Notes: generated from the letters alone by a model not told the origin. Positions 11,891-23,985 are shown, numbered from the stretch's first letter. The stretch: 64,000 nucleotides of DNA from Acanthosepion esculentum (GCA_964036315.1 OZ038492.1:41981522-42045521), one strand, 5' to 3'. A program made the numbers and translations.

Positions 11891-12289
11891 TCAGACATCT
11901 GCTTTACATATATTTCTTCGTCCAACTTCTTTCTCTTTGTGATATTTACATGAAGCTGTTGGTTTTGTCACCTTCCTGTTTTTAACCATCATTCTCAATA
12001 TCTGTATCTTTTCTATCTATTTACATTCATAACACAAGCTTCTTCAAATATTTTATTATTGGACAATCCACTCTTTCTTGCTTTTTCATCTTTTTAAATT
12101 TTCGCGAGTCTTCAAACCAGTTGTTGTCTCTTTCTTATTTCTTGCTAAAATTTTTAACTTATTTTTTATACTTTTCTATGACATTCAAATTTTAATAGTT
12201 TCCAACGATGTGTCGTTTGTAATATCACTCTCTTGAGATTTTATCTTTCTTACAGCACATTGATAAACTATATAGCTGAAATTATTCAA
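11891..12289. other. T-rich unassigned sequence
   Basis: Pyrimidine-biased, no gene seen. Confidence 0.4.
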
Positions 12290-13420
12290 AAATAACAAAA
12301 TCCAGCCAGTGGACTAGTCAATTCAACTATAAAATGATGAAACCTTGCCGCAAATTTAGTCTTCATATGTGCCGGGTCCCTTTAGGACGTGTGCGATTAT
12401 GACTTTCCACAACTTCCCGTCCTTTGTAGCTCATAATGGACTTCTTTCTACTACGCTTAAATTCATAAAGTTTAGCTACCATAGGGGAAAGTTCATCAGA
12501 ACAATTACCTTGATAGTAATTATACAAAGGCACGGAGAATCTACGTTACGGTGGTGGTAAAGTGACTGAACCCGAAATACCAGGTCAGGCCCACTATATT
12601 GCCGATTCTTTAGATTTTATCTAGAATCTCTGAATATATAGCAGACCAGATGTGGCAGCAATATTCAAAGCAAGAACGAATGAAAAACTTATAAATATAT
12701 GATAGATTTTGGAGAGAAAAAAATTCTTACATGACGTAGTGAACCAACTTTCTTAGATGCATACTTTGACCATATACTGGTTCCATTTCATGTCAGCTGA
12801 AAACGTTAGTCCGCGAAGGCGCAGCGTGTCACTTTCCCAATAGCTAGCTTCAGCCATGCTGATGGAAGGTAAAAATGGTCCTCTAGTTGATTAAAACAAA
12901 GCAGTCTTGTTTTTGAGGCGTTCAAATTAATAAGACATTCCTTGCCCCATTTAACAACACATTTTTAGATCATTTTTATATCAGCTGCCAATTTGACCTT
13001 ATCGACCCGATCAGACTTACTAGCAAAATAGGAGTAAATATTTGTGTCATCAGCACAGATACTGAGTTGAGAACTGATGACGTATTTAGCCCTGGGGGAA
13101 CACGTGCATTTATGCAAATAGATCTAGAAGAGTGCCTATTCAAGACAACTTCCATTTCGCTATTTCATACGAGTGAATCAGTTTACAAATTCGTCAAGAA
13201 ATACCATAGCCCTTCAACTTCTGAAGAAGACCAGCAAGCCAAACGCTGTCAAATGTCTTCGAGATATCCAATGCTCGAGCTTCATCACTCTTATCTGAAG
13301 CTTGACACACTAATTCAGAAGTAATCGTTAACCTATCAGCAGTTGACCTAGAGATGCGACATCCATATTACCTTATCTGAAAGGGACAACATTATAATTG
13401 TAGATATTGGCTGCTTATAA
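12290..13420 (-). mobile_element. LINE-B, longest copy: RT palm to C-terminus
   Basis: On the minus strand, starting near 13350, the reading is 'QASDKSDEARALDISKTFDS', 'VWLAGLLQKLKGYGISRRIC', then ICADDTNIYSYF near 13030-13065 (the active site, with C in place of the usual aromatic residue before ADD). 'WGKECLINLNASKTRLLCFN' follows, then a degraded thumb region down to about 12300. The first part is nearly stop-free for the family. It is broken further on. Confidence 0.8.
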
Positions 13421-13494
13421 AATGCATTTCTTAAAATTTTGCTATTATATCTTTTGTTTGTTCTCTTTATATAACTCCCGTGTAAGCATGCAGC

Positions 13495-13495
13495 T

Positions 13496-13558
<63 letters not shown>
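13495..13558. repeat. (GATA)n microsatellite
   Basis: About 16 pure GATA units. Confidence 0.97.
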
Positions 13559-14193
13559 TTATTGATTGATTGATCCTTTCTATGATTAGATGTCGGGTGC
13601 TTATTTTGTATATACATACCTGGACCACTTTTGACATAGTTAAAGGAAGTGCGTCAGTGTATACATTTCCATGCTTGTCTTGGGAAGATATGATATTCAA
13701 AGCTATATATCAGACGAATAGCAGGTCACTGAAGGAGCAAAATGGAAAAAAAACTGCTCGGTTACACATTTCGTCCATAAGAGAAATTTCTTCAGATTAA
13801 TAATTTTTTTCGCAATGAAGTCTTAATATCATGTCTGGTGGCAGAATTGTTCATAAATATCTAAACTAGACTGTATATCTATGTTTAAAATGACTTCTAG
13901 CAAATGAAGCCTGTAGTATTTAACATGCTGTACTAAATAAGAGAACCGCAGAAACTTGAGTACATTCAAGAGCATCAACCTGTAAAATAGACAAAAGTTT
14001 AAGAAGGAATCTCCCAAAAATACAGAAAAGAGCGATGATAGTTACTGAACTCGAGAAACCATTTTTTCCGCAAACTGTTTTAAAAGAAAAATATTTTTGA
14101 TAAATTTCAACCGTGATACGTGTGTGTAAATGATGTCCCTAGTCGTAATAATAATAATGGTGCCAGGGGTGGCAGTGCCGACTTAGCAACCGA

Positions 14194-14196
<3 letters not shown>
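13559..14196. other. Unassigned sequence
   Basis: No recognisable gene or array. Confidence 0.45.

Positions 14197-14255
<59 letters not shown>
14197..14255. repeat. (TA)n microsatellite
   Basis: A pure TA array. Confidence 0.95.
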
Positions 14256-14258
<3 letters not shown>

Positions 14259-15580
14259 TTTAAATATAAGAGGACGTTTAACTTTCAATTTATATTTTGA
14301 AATTTATGACGCCTGGCGTATCTAAATGCGTAATATAGCTCATCTCATCCTATTTGTTATCGCTTATGCTTTTATTTTTAATGCTATTGATTTTTTTTTA
14401 TTGTATCATCTTTATTTTAGCGAAGAAAGGATTGTAAATATTCCATAGAAGATTCCAAAATTAATGCACATTTCAAAATATTTTCTCCATAGTAAGTTAC
14501 TTTACGTTTTAGCTACAATAGCTTAATTTCATATTTGTCTAAAACGTAATTCTTTGAGTCGAAACTGTGGTCATGCATGCAGTTGTGTTGGGATTGGATG
14601 CTGGTTCATTCATTACAGTGATAATAGAGAAGATACTATGTACCTTGCATCCCTTCTTAGTACATTTGCGAGAAACTCAACTTTTATCTATCTGTATATA
14701 CGTGAGCGTGACAATAAATTCGCAGTCTGTTATATATTGGTGTACAGAAAATATATCGGCGCGATCAAGAATCCCTTCCAAAAATAAATAAATTAATCAT
14801 GTTTGTTTATTTAAACGGATTTTAGAAATTGATTCGAGAACTTCACCGATCATCCTCGTGGGTAATAGGTAAATTTTGAGCTGAAAATATTATTGTGTAC
14901 AGTTTGATGTATGCGATTAATATTCAGTAGTCAATTAAGTGCATTGACAAAGATAGGAGATTACTTTAAAGCGAAAATGTTTGTTGCGTAAAAAATGCGT
15001 TTTAATAGGATCTCTCTATCCTTAATTAATGGACACGGATATATAATCTCGTATTCAGTTGTATTTTATCGTAATTTCTCTGACCGTCATTCTACGATTA
15101 TCTCGCTCGATCGCAGTTCGGGAAAAAAGAATAAATCTTAGTAACCCTACACATTTTTCTCTTTGCTAAAGTTCATCCGATACAAAACTTAATACCTACT
15201 CATGGTTTAAGGTTAGAAAATGAGATATACGATAGAAAAATAAGTGAAGATTATAGGGATAAGGTGGCTAGATAAATATTGACCTTCTTCTTGGAAACGT
15301 TAAGATTGTAATGTTAAGGATAGCATCCGCGTGCATGTTTTTTTCTAAAGGTTATCAGATCTTGGCAAAAAAACATTGTCTGAGAGTAACTTCGAACTTG
15401 CAAGTGGAATGCTTTGGCAAAGTGGGGGAATGAACAGCGAGACCGTAACATGAAGAGTCCTAGGTCTGAACTGGTAAAATTAAAAACTGGCGTTCGTCTG
15501 AAAATACATGCCATCACTCTACTTACAGGGCACCACATTGGTAATCCAAATTTTTGTTTGTAACATTATTATTGAAAGTG
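14256..15580. other. Unassigned AT-rich sequence
   Basis: Several 60-77 codon frames (14554-14791 plus, 15314-15538 minus) carry no motif I know. No RNA gene seen. Confidence 0.45.
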
Positions 15581-15584
15581 ATAA

Positions 15585-16560
15585 CAATATCAAAGATAAA
15601 CCTCTCCCTACCAATAGGTAAAATAACAAAAATCTGTCATCTCATCACTAATCAATGTTATTTCATTTTCAATAACAATTTTTACCAACAAAACTTTGGA
15701 TGGTTTTCCCTCTCAGTGGAATGATGGCATGTATTTTCTTGGAATGTCTCGAATCTACTTCTTTCCAAAACATTTTGCCTAAACAATCAAATTACTTCCG
15801 ATACATTGATGATGCTCTATAAATATATACCCGTGATAATAACTTACCGGCTCTTGTTGATAAACTAAACAAAATTGAACACACAACAGAATTCACATAC
15901 TAAATAGAAATAATTTACTTTACCTTTCTTAGACATCTTGTTACACCGAGTTGACAACAGCCTAAAACTTAGTGTCCCCGAAAATCAACAAATAAAAATG
16001 ACTTAATAATTTTCTATTCCCATCATAATTATAAAATGAAATCCGGAATGATCAGTGGATTCTATTCAAGAGCACTTAGAATTTGCAGACCTCAATATTT
16101 ACACGAAAAGGAGAAATATATTGAAAATACTTTCAAAACCGTTTAATGCCCTATTTCATTTTCAATGCGAAACTAAAGACTCATAGAATATTCCAAAATA
16201 GAGTGGCAGTCATTTCTGACATACCCAACGAACCAAAGAAATATTTATCCAGTAAATCTGTCACAAGTACAACAAAAAAGAATTTATCTAAGCTCATTAT
16301 AAAATATTGTCACAACTACATCTAAAACAATAAAAGATTAATCAATAAAAAACAAAATAACCAGACAAAACTTGAAGAAGGAATTTACTCTATCAAATGC
16401 TGGAATTGTCAGAAGGAATACATTGGAGAAACCTCAAGATGTGTAAACAAGGATTATATGAACACAAACGGGACATTTTAAATAACACCACACAAAACAT
16501 ATTGGTTGTTCACAATAAAAAAAACGGATGACAATTTTGACAATGCTTTTATTGATTAAA
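15585..16560 (+). mobile_element. Penelope-like element: RT and GIY-YIG endonuclease, degenerate
   Basis: In broken frames the copy reads 'ICHLITNQCYFIFNNNFYQQ', 'FPLSGMMACIFLGMSRIYFF', then SNYFRYIDDAL near 15790-15825 (RT active site of the R-Y-[IV]-D-D type used by Penelope-like elements). After 'YSHHNYKMKSGMISGFYSRA' and a connector comes GIYSIKCWNCQKEYIGETSR near 16383-16442, the GIY-YIG core with its distal arginine, then 'LYEHKRDILNNT'. RT followed by GIY-YIG in this order is diagnostic of the group. In-frame stops and frameshifts show it is inactive. Confidence 0.85.
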
Positions 16561-16779
16561 AGAAAAAATAATCCACTGAAATAAAAAAATATCTGGATAG
16601 TGCCTTGATCGCTAGTTCAGCCACAGTAAATTTGCGTCTAGGTTCTTACAGTATGTCCCCAATCTTGGTAGAGTTTATATTGTCACAGTGTGGGATAGTC
16701 AAGGAAAAAAGTGATGCAGAGAACAAGAAAAAGAAAAAGAATACAGTGAATTTGGTTAAACTGAAATAAAAAAATTATT

Positions 16780-17170
16780 CTTTCAAAAATATTCATCATC
16801 AAAACTGTTTCGATTTGACGTCATGAGTTAATATGTTATTTCATCTTCAGTGGCATTGTATACTGATTCGGCGATATTTTGCTAGCCTTCTATGTCCTCT
16901 GCGAGTTTACGGATTTGTTGCAGAGGTTCCTCGATTGTAAAATTCTCCAAAAAAAATGGGATCTTTCTGCCTTGTCCTTTAAATGTCTCAGTTCAGCGTT
17001 GTGACCATAGTGGTTTTTGGATGACCAAAATATTCTTTCAAAAGACTTTGAAACAAACAGTGTCTCTCTTTTCGTGCGCATGTGTAGACGTGTCAATATC
17101 AACAAAGTCCAGTCCGACGAAATCGTAACGGATGAAACGCGTTACAATAATTTTTCCAGTTTGTCGTATT
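16780..17170 (+). mobile_element. Probable Penelope-like terminal region
   Basis: Downstream of the endonuclease, TTCATCTTCAGTGGCATTG (minus: CACTGAAGATGAA) and GGATGAAACGCGTTAC near 17129 recall the CTGAAGATG...GAAACG(T) words that end such elements. No clean terminal repeat could be matched by eye. Confidence 0.35.
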
Positions 17171-17180
17171 TTTCTAAATA

Positions 17181-17742
17181 TTAAGGTTGTTCATTAAGAC
17201 GGATCAAAGTCAGAAATAAATAAATCAGTGTTATTGGTGAAAATTTATTTATTTCTCTATTGTATCATGTTATTTACGTCATAGTAATTATGTGAGAAAA
17301 ATAATATCTCCCAAATGTCCGCCAAGGCTTCGGCGGCACATCTCCACTCGGGGTCAACATTTTTGATGCTTCTCGATCTCACGAATATGCCTTATTATCT
17401 TATCATTCAGCAGTTGAATTGTTGTTGGCTTGTTGGCATAGACCTTACTTTTGAGATCACCCCAAAGGAAGATATCTAAATGCGTCGTCCCAATATCGTG
17501 GCCAATTGACTTCGCTGTTTCAAGAGATGATGCGACCTGGGAATTTTTCATTGAAATTCTGTTGGAACGTCTATTTTCTTAATAGACTTCGATAACTTTA
17601 ACCCGTTGTTTGATTGTTAATCTTTCCATGGTTTAAATTGCCAAAGACTTAAGTTGTTAAATCTGAAAGAAAAACACAAATCATTAGACACTATAAATTA
17701 TTTCACATTTAAAATCGGTCCAAGTTATTGGAACACCCTTTA
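17181..17742 (-). mobile_element. Tc1/mariner-type transposon, internally deleted
   Basis: On the minus strand ERLTIKQRVKVIEVY (about 17655-17610) is the N-terminal helix-turn-helix start of an IS630/Tc1/mariner transposase. It passes after only about 30 codons into GTTHLDIFLWGDLKSKVYAN near 17480-17420, the 'PLDFFLWGYLK' C-terminal block near the last catalytic acidic residue. The central catalytic domain is missing. The ends look like terminal inverted repeats: AAGGTTGTTCATTAAGACGG at the left, and the reverse complement of the right end reads AAAGGGTGTTCCAATAACTT. Confidence 0.75.
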
Positions 17743-17999
17743 TATACTGACCTTACTGCAGATTGTGCCAAGAAGAAATATTGTTCTAAGGAAATCTAAA
17801 AAGAAATAATGAGATATTAATAAATTGCCAGCATAGAAGAAAACATTTTAGCACTACTGGTGCCATGTTATTGGTGGGATTATTTTGAATCCTGTTGGGT
17901 TCGTTTTTTTGCTAAAAGATTTTGAGAAAGTATTTCGTTCATTGTTTCTTTCCAGTGTAATATCTCTCTCCTCCTGTAATCATTCTTTACAAGTGACAG

Positions 18000-18480
18000 A
18001 ACAAACCCAAAGTGGAGTATTGCTTCATATCTGAGCTACAACTATCCATCCTGTCTTCACTTGTCTATCTTAATATTGTTCAAAAACCTGTAGTCGACTT
18101 TGTGGGTGATAAATCATTTTCCGCTCTACAGATGAAAATTCACAATCCTCTCGCGACTCCATCGATATTTCCATGGTCATTGTTCTCTACCAGCTACATT
18201 CCTTTGTGCCGCCAATCTTAAAATTTGCAGCTGGCACAGGCCATGCCACGTATTCGACGATGAATCATTCTCATTCCGTTCATATTAAATTAAATTTCAC
18301 CCGGATAACTTTTCCCCAAGAAGTACTGCTTTGTGGAACAGACTCCCGGCTGAATTTTTCTCGGTTACTGCAATCTTAACCTGTTTAAGTTTAACCTTTA
18401 TCTTTCATACATAACCCCATGAACGGCACTTCTTTCCTTCTTTTGCGCTCATACAATACCATATACTATCAATCTACCTT
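18000..18480 (+). mobile_element. LINE-B fragment
   Basis: Frames give 'LNIVQKPVVDFVGDKSFSAL', then 'STMNHSHSVHIK', then a frame with 'STALWNRLPAEFFSVTAILT'. This is the same subfamily as the 28-kb minus copy. Multiple shifts. Confidence 0.65.
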
Positions 18481-20690
18481 GAGTTTCTCTTGTGCCTTGG
18501 ATTGGAGGAACATTGGTATTTTAAGCTTTTGAGTCGTATTTATTCAAATGCTTTTGCGTAGTAATAGGAGTAGATAGCTCCGCTTATAGTCCAGTTCACA
18601 CTTCTCTGGGATTTCTGAACATGGGTAGAGTTATGTTTCCGGGTTAGGATTGCGTTTCTGGTTCCTTCTAAAGTCTACATGAACTTTATACTTCTAACGT
18701 CTCCACCTAAACTTTGAAATTTTATTTACTATTTATTTTCTAAATCAACAGGAATATATAGGTTCGCCTATTATCTGGTTCAATCGCCGTCTCGGTCTTT
18801 TGAACAGTAGACTTTTTTCACTTGTTCCATGATTAGAACTGACTTTCCGGTTCATTCTAAAGTCTTTTAATTCTCTTTCATTCCCACTAGCTCTTTACAT
18901 CTTAGTAGCATTATCGCCTTGCTTGAGAAGAATTAATTACAAAGATTGAAATAGGTTCTTCTGCATTTATATTACTTGATCTGGTATGATTCTGTTAATA
19001 AATATTGCATTTATTCTCCCACTGTCTTTCACGAAACCACACGTTTACTTTTAAAGATATGGGTTGCCTTAGTGTCTTTACTATGTTCTAATTAAGTCTA
19101 AGTCGTTAAAATTCGAAATATATTTACATATTATTTATATAGTTAATTTCAAGATGAATCACATCAAGATGCACCGAAAGTTCTTTAAATTACTCCTTTG
19201 CGATAATTCTTACCGTGACATATGTATGAATTTTTGATTGTTTTTTTTTTAAATGATACAAACGGCTTGTTGACTTTTTTGTCAGCACATATAAGAGTAT
19301 TGTTTAAGGATTTGATGAATTTAATTTTGAATTCGATATTGTTTTCTATTACTCCATTGTTTTTGAAAAATTAAATTTACGGTAAACAAATCATTTTGCA
19401 TTGGATGTTAAATCCAGCAAATGCTTAGTAATTACTTCATTAACTTTTACGGATACGCGGATATGGGCTTTCGAGAGGATCGGAACATGTGCATTCTTTA
19501 AATAGGTAACTGAAAGCCTTTTGACTGAGCAGCTCCAGGTCATATGGCGATTTCCCTTAAAATGAGGAGAGTAGGTTCGAAACCAAGCGGAGTGTACATT
19601 TAACTTTATTAAGTATTCAGAATGTGCAGACTGGTAGACGTAAATCGCACTGATAAAAAAAAAATTTAAAAAAGCACCCCCACCCCTCCAAAAAACATGT
19701 TATCTGTTCAAACACATGTATCTAAAAAATAAAATTTAGGGTAATGTGAATCATTTGAGTGTGTAATGTTTTTTTTGTTTTTGTTTTTTTTTTGTTAGTT
19801 TTTTTTCTACTTTGTGTCATCAATAGTAGCCTCTACTCCAAGAACGCCTACTACTTTTGTGACTTCCTAGAGAATATCTTCTTAACCGATTCATTACCCA
19901 CTTCATTCTTTCACTTGTTTATTCCTTGTGATACTCCCCTATCGCTTCCCTCGATAGCGTATTTCTTTTTATTCTATTATCTTTTGTTTGATTTTGTTCT
20001 TTACAAAATTCTCCACCCTCCTCCACATTTAACCAAGTTTGATGCTTTTGTTTTCTTTCACTGCAGTTCGCTTTTTGTTTCTTCTTTAGCTACTTCTACC
20101 ACATTTCCATCAAAGGTTAATCAGGCCCGTGTCGACAATGAAGCTTCCAAACACAGATTTCGCAGGTGCGTTTCGAAAACGAATTATTGAGCACTCATGC
20201 TTAACGCATTCCCTACGGAGTCGGCGTTTTTCCTTCCTTGATGTCTATTCCTTCTTCAAACTCATGGCCACGGTATGATAAGCAGCACTTCATTGGCTCT
20301 TGAATGAAACATTTGAAGCGTTACCCTAATTGAGAAGATAGCAACCGTTGAAAACAGGATATATGCTCTAAGCCAAACAAGTTTGCTATCTAACATACAT
20401 CTCAGCTTCGCTTGTGCACGAGGTGTGCTCGGGAAATGCTCCGCCCATTAAATATTAACGAAAAATACACGATTTTTTTATCTACCACTTTTGCAAACAA
20501 TGCAAATGTTCTGCTTAAGGGTCGATCTGAGCTACTTCGTAACGTTCTCTGTATTCTCGTCCATGATCTGAAACGCCTAAATTTCGACCTCGATTTTGAT
20601 TTTTGTAGACATTTTTGCTCGAAGTCATAAACAGCATGTGAGAATATGCACTTAATTGAATATTTGATTGATTTTGTTATTTACCGGCTT
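18481..20690. other. Unassigned AT-rich, partly T-rich sequence
   Basis: About 2.2 kb without a recognisable gene. A 143-codon plus frame at 19759-20190 opens with a low-complexity F/V/L stretch from T-runs and has no conserved motif. A possible tRNA-like B box (GTAGGTTCGAAACC, 19572) lacks a convincing partner A box. Confidence 0.45.
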
Positions 20691-20694
20691 ATCT

Positions 20695-20935
20695 GATGCA
20701 GGTTATTTAAAGTCAGAAAATCCTTTTAGATTGTAAGAAATTTTGAGACGTAATAAAGATTTACTAATTTACTGTCTTACTAATGAACTCATAGGTTAGG
20801 GAGAAGAGGTGGACTCATACCTTTCCGAAGACTATTTTCGCGTGAACATCTATAACAAACCCGAGTGGAATTGGAACTCTTCTTTTTCCGATTTCGAGTC
20901 ATCTATTCAGTACAGAACTTAGTATTCCCAAATTT
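20695..20935 (-). mobile_element. 5S/tRNA SINE, copy 1
   Basis: Minus-strand copy of the SINE described at 36.6 kb. Its right end retains TAGTATTCCCA from the 3' part of the 5S-like head. The body ends with the plus-strand words ATGAACTCATAGGTTAGGG. A further body portion, GCAGGTTATTTAAAGTCAG, matches the copy at 32.8 kb. Confidence 0.65.
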
Positions 20936-21308
20936 AATAAAAATGTAATGAATAAATAAAATTATCCCCACTCTTTTTGATAGATCTTGTAAACCATTCA
21001 TCGGGAGACAATAAAAAAATGAACAAATTCTATTTATGTATCTATCTATAACAAGAAAAAGAACAAACAGGAAACGTTCATCAATCTAACATATTTCGAT
21101 TTTATTCAAGCTTCATCAAAGAATGCGATGTGAAGAAAAAGAAAAAAATACAGTATTTTTATTTTTCTCTTATTTGATTTCCATTGCTTATTGATGTTTC
21201 CCGTGCATTCGAGTCTTCAAACCAACGTTTGTATGCCTTATGGCGTTTCGAATCCAACGAAAGACGACGGGTTCATACAAAATTTAATGGCGTTAATGGA
21301 TTATAATT

Positions 21309-21311
<3 letters not shown>

Positions 21312-21367
<56 letters not shown>
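21312..21367. repeat. (TA)n microsatellite
   Basis: A pure TA array abutting the ribozyme-like element. Confidence 0.95.
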
Positions 21368-21369
<2 letters not shown>

Positions 21370-21895
21370 ATCATCCACAGATATACTGTTTCGCTGTATC
21401 ACAGCTCATAATTGTGCCTAGGATATCCAGCTACCCCTAACCCACGACGGTTGCATGTGGCACAAGGCCTGATTTAACGTGGGTTAACGGGCTCAGCAAA
21501 AAATATTCCCTATTGGAACCCATAAAAACGGGTTCAGGGACAGTTTACCTCGCCGAACGAGACTCTGCACTTCGGCAGAGCCTCGCCGGGATTCCTCTCT
21601 GCCCGAAGGCAGAGTGTTCGACTGAATAGCTGGAACAGGTTGCAGCTAGACATCATTGTGGCTAGACATCCGACCGCTTCAAGCTGGGACCACAAGCGGG
21701 ACCGATTTGTCATCATTCGGAGATTCTAACCCATAGGCTATCAGCGCTGGACAGAGACAAATGCTAATTTTGGCGTATTTATTTTTTCATAAACACGCCA
21801 GTGTCTTAGAGAATTCAATCGGTTGGGAGAGTCTTGCATTATTAGCATTTCTCTCCACAGTGCTCCACCGAATTAATTTATTTTCGTGAGCTAAT
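21365..21895 (-). mobile_element. Element with hammerhead-like core, copy 1, between (TA)n arrays
   Basis: Homologous on the minus strand to the 61.3-kb element: GCTAATAATGCAAGACTC near 21845, AAATAAATACGCC near 21785, and GATGTCTAGCCACAATGATG near 21660. At the left edge the core is TTATGA, a perfect 5-bp hairpin GCTGT/ACAGC with a 3-nt loop, then GAAA (21389-21410 on plus). Relative to the other copy there is about 260 bp extra, placed where the core would begin and flanked by the related words GCCACAATGATG and GGCACAATTATG. That looks like a partial tandem monomer. Confidence 0.5.
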
Positions 21896-21912
21896 ATCTA
21901 TATATCTATCTA

Positions 21913-21981
<69 letters not shown>

Positions 21982-22035
21982 ATGTGGGTCTCTCTCTCCC
22001 CCTCTCTCTCTCTCTCTCTCTCTGTGTTTGTTTGA
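21895..22035. repeat. Compound microsatellite (TATC)(TA)n(GT)n(CT)n
   Basis: TATC/TA at about 21895-21962, GT at 21963-21980, then CT-rich to about 22024 and a short GA run, so CT and GA segments face each other. Confidence 0.95.
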
Positions 22036-22279
22036 GAGAGAGACGTATTTTTTAAGAGAAAGCTTTTATAAATTTCAACTGAATATAGCATTGGCTGCTC
22101 TGTCAATTTTTTTCCCATAAAGAAACATCTAATATTAAAATTACCATTAACTTTAGTGTTCGTCTTATACTATTACGCAAAAACGGTCTGCTTGTGCATA
22201 GAGCAGGAATTCAATGAAATACACAAATTTCAAAAGACAAGACAACGATGGATTTATATCACTGGACTTATTTTACCTA

Positions 22280-22648
22280 TACAGTGTTTATCTCCATTAT
22301 GCATCTGTCTACCTTCTGCAAATCTGACCTTGCTGAAAAGTAAGAGCCGTACACTTCACAAGAATATGGTTTTTATCCAGTATGTATTCGCTTGTGCAGT
22401 TTTAAACTTGTATTTTGTGAAAAGGAAAAGCCATACACATCACACTAATGTGGTTTCACTCGAGTATGTATTAGCATGTACAGTTTCAAACTTTCCTGTT
22501 GTGAAAAGGAAGAGCCACACACACCAAAATGATGGGGTTTTTCTTCAGTATTTGTTCGTTTATGCTGTTTCAAAATCAACTGTTTTGAAATGGAAGAGCC
22601 ACAAACTTCAGAAGGACATAGTTTTTCCTCAGTATGTGTCGTATAGGC
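22280..22648 (-). pseudogene. Degenerate C2H2 zinc-finger array
   Basis: On the minus strand four units of 84 bp repeat the C2H2 finger and linker pattern: HTEEKLCPSEVCGSSISKQL, then LKQHKRTNTEEKPHHFGVCG, then SSFSQQESLKLYMLIHT, then CDVYGFSFSQNTSLKLHKRI. The linker T-x-E-K-P, the central F and L, and the H-x-R-x-H spacing are visible. Several zinc cysteines are lost (F or Y in their place), and two linkers contain stops. C2H2 arrays bind DNA. This one cannot. Large C2H2 expansions are known in octopus genomes, which agrees with the suspected host. A LINE-A fragment adjoins on the right. Confidence 0.8.
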
Positions 22649-22649
22649 T

Positions 22650-23335
22650 TACCAAGATTTATTTTTGGTGCCAAAATTTTAACAACATAAGATATGCATA
22701 TGATACAGTTTTGATGGCAGACAAGGAAAGGAAACTGGAGAAACTTCTACAGAAGGCGTGAAGAAAGTGCAAAACATCAATTACAAGTAGATAGAATGTA
22801 TGTCAACTTACAAACTGGAGATCACAAAATCAAACGGATGCAACAATTTAAATATCTGGGAAGAGTTTCAACATAACACGCAAAGTGCAACACTGAAATC
22901 CGAAGGCGCATTGGGATAAGCGAAAGATGCCTTCGAAAAGCTAAGCGAAGTACTAAGAAAGACAAAGATTTAGATAGAAATAAAGAAAAGAATACTGAAA
23001 TTTTATGCAATATCCGTCCTTCTATATGACAATAAATGTTGACCAATCCCATCATAGATTAAGAAGAGAAGCATAATATTGTTCTACAAAAGGATGCTAA
23101 GCATAACGTAGACGAGGCATGTAAGCAATGGCGAAGATTTAGACAAAATGGTAACATGCAGTACATTTATACTGAACATCTCGAAGTGACAGTTGAAGTT
23201 TTTAGGGTACATAATAAGGAAAAAGGGCTTGGAAAATTTGATTAACACAAGACAGACTGAAGGCAATGGTGAGAGAAACAGAAACAACGCATAACCAACC
23301 TAGCAAGAGCCATGGTCGCCATCGTCCTGAAGTGA
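22650..23335 (+). mobile_element. LINE-A fragment with 3' end; mutated active site
   Basis: RYAYDTVLMADKERKLEKLL begins near 22692. The family active site is YADD, so the first catalytic aspartate is replaced by tyrosine. 'KLSEVLRKTKI', 'RRMLSIT' and the tail VTNLARAMVAIVLK near 23283-23325 follow in shifting frames. The tail places the 3' end of the coding part. Confidence 0.75.
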
Positions 23336-23339
23336 CACA

Positions 23340-23655
23340 GAAGAAAACCTTCCTAGATAGCAGGTGAATGCTCGATAATCTCCTTACACATTAAGAATAG
23401 TTTTGAAGCGACAGAAGTATGCAATCAAATACTGAAAATACTATGAACGTAGCAGGCATTTTTTTTAATAAGGAGTACAAAGAAACAACTGTAAACAATC
23501 AAAGAATGACAGCGGACATTTCTGTAACAAATAATGAGGAAAGAAGATTTGGAGAATTTGAAACTCACGGGAGATACTAAAAGCAAAGAAAGACGAGAAA
23601 ACAATGAGTAACATATTTCATGAGCCTGAATAAATGGATGACAAAAAAGGACAAA
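23340..23655 (+). mobile_element. LINE-A fragment, second copy in tandem
   Basis: Repeats the region 'ILKIL' to 'RRFGEFETHGRY' just downstream of the previous copy. This could be an independent insertion or a local duplication. Confidence 0.5.
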
Positions 23656-23849
23656 GATGATGGTTAATAGAAGATTTTATAAATTTCAAACTACAGCACG
23701 TCTAAATGTTCGGCCAATCAATGACGAATATATATCATTACTATTCACGATCACGAATTACGTGAACCATTAGGGTCGTAAGGTCATCACATCTACTGCT
23801 TCTCTTAGACTGGTTGTCAATCAAGGCTATAAAAAACAGTGTGTCCTGC

Positions 23850-23985
23850 TATTTATCCATTAGTTTGGGGTGGGGAGAAGATGGTTCATACCTTTCCCGA
23901 AAATGAATGTAATAGGTCTCGCCTGAATTCGAACTCGGCTCTCCGATTCTTCAATGCGATCCTCTATCCATTACTCCTATGCTAT
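23850..23985 (-). mobile_element. 5S/tRNA SINE, copy 2
   Basis: On the minus strand an A box, GTAATGGATAGAGG (plus 23961-23974), and the best B box of the family, GAGTTCGAATTC (plus 23925-23936), are spaced as in a tRNA (Arg-like by eye). The body with the CTTCTCCCC...AAACTAATGG end follows. No 5S part is visible here. Confidence 0.7.

Noticed and set aside
19515..19590. Possible tRNA-like B box (GTAGGTTCGAAACC)
   Set aside because: No convincing A box at the right distance and no acceptor stem.
19759..20190. 143-codon plus-strand frame starting with a hydrophobic stretch
   Set aside because: The first third is T-run sequence; the rest has no motif, and no splice or promoter context supports a gene.
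21060..21140. Another Penelope-like end (minus strand TTTGATGAAGC...ATCGAAATATG)
   Set aside because: Only short AT-rich words match; too weak to list.
22156..22761. 201-codon plus-strand frame
   Set aside because: It is the antisense shadow of the degenerate zinc-finger array for most of its length, then runs into a LINE-A fragment.
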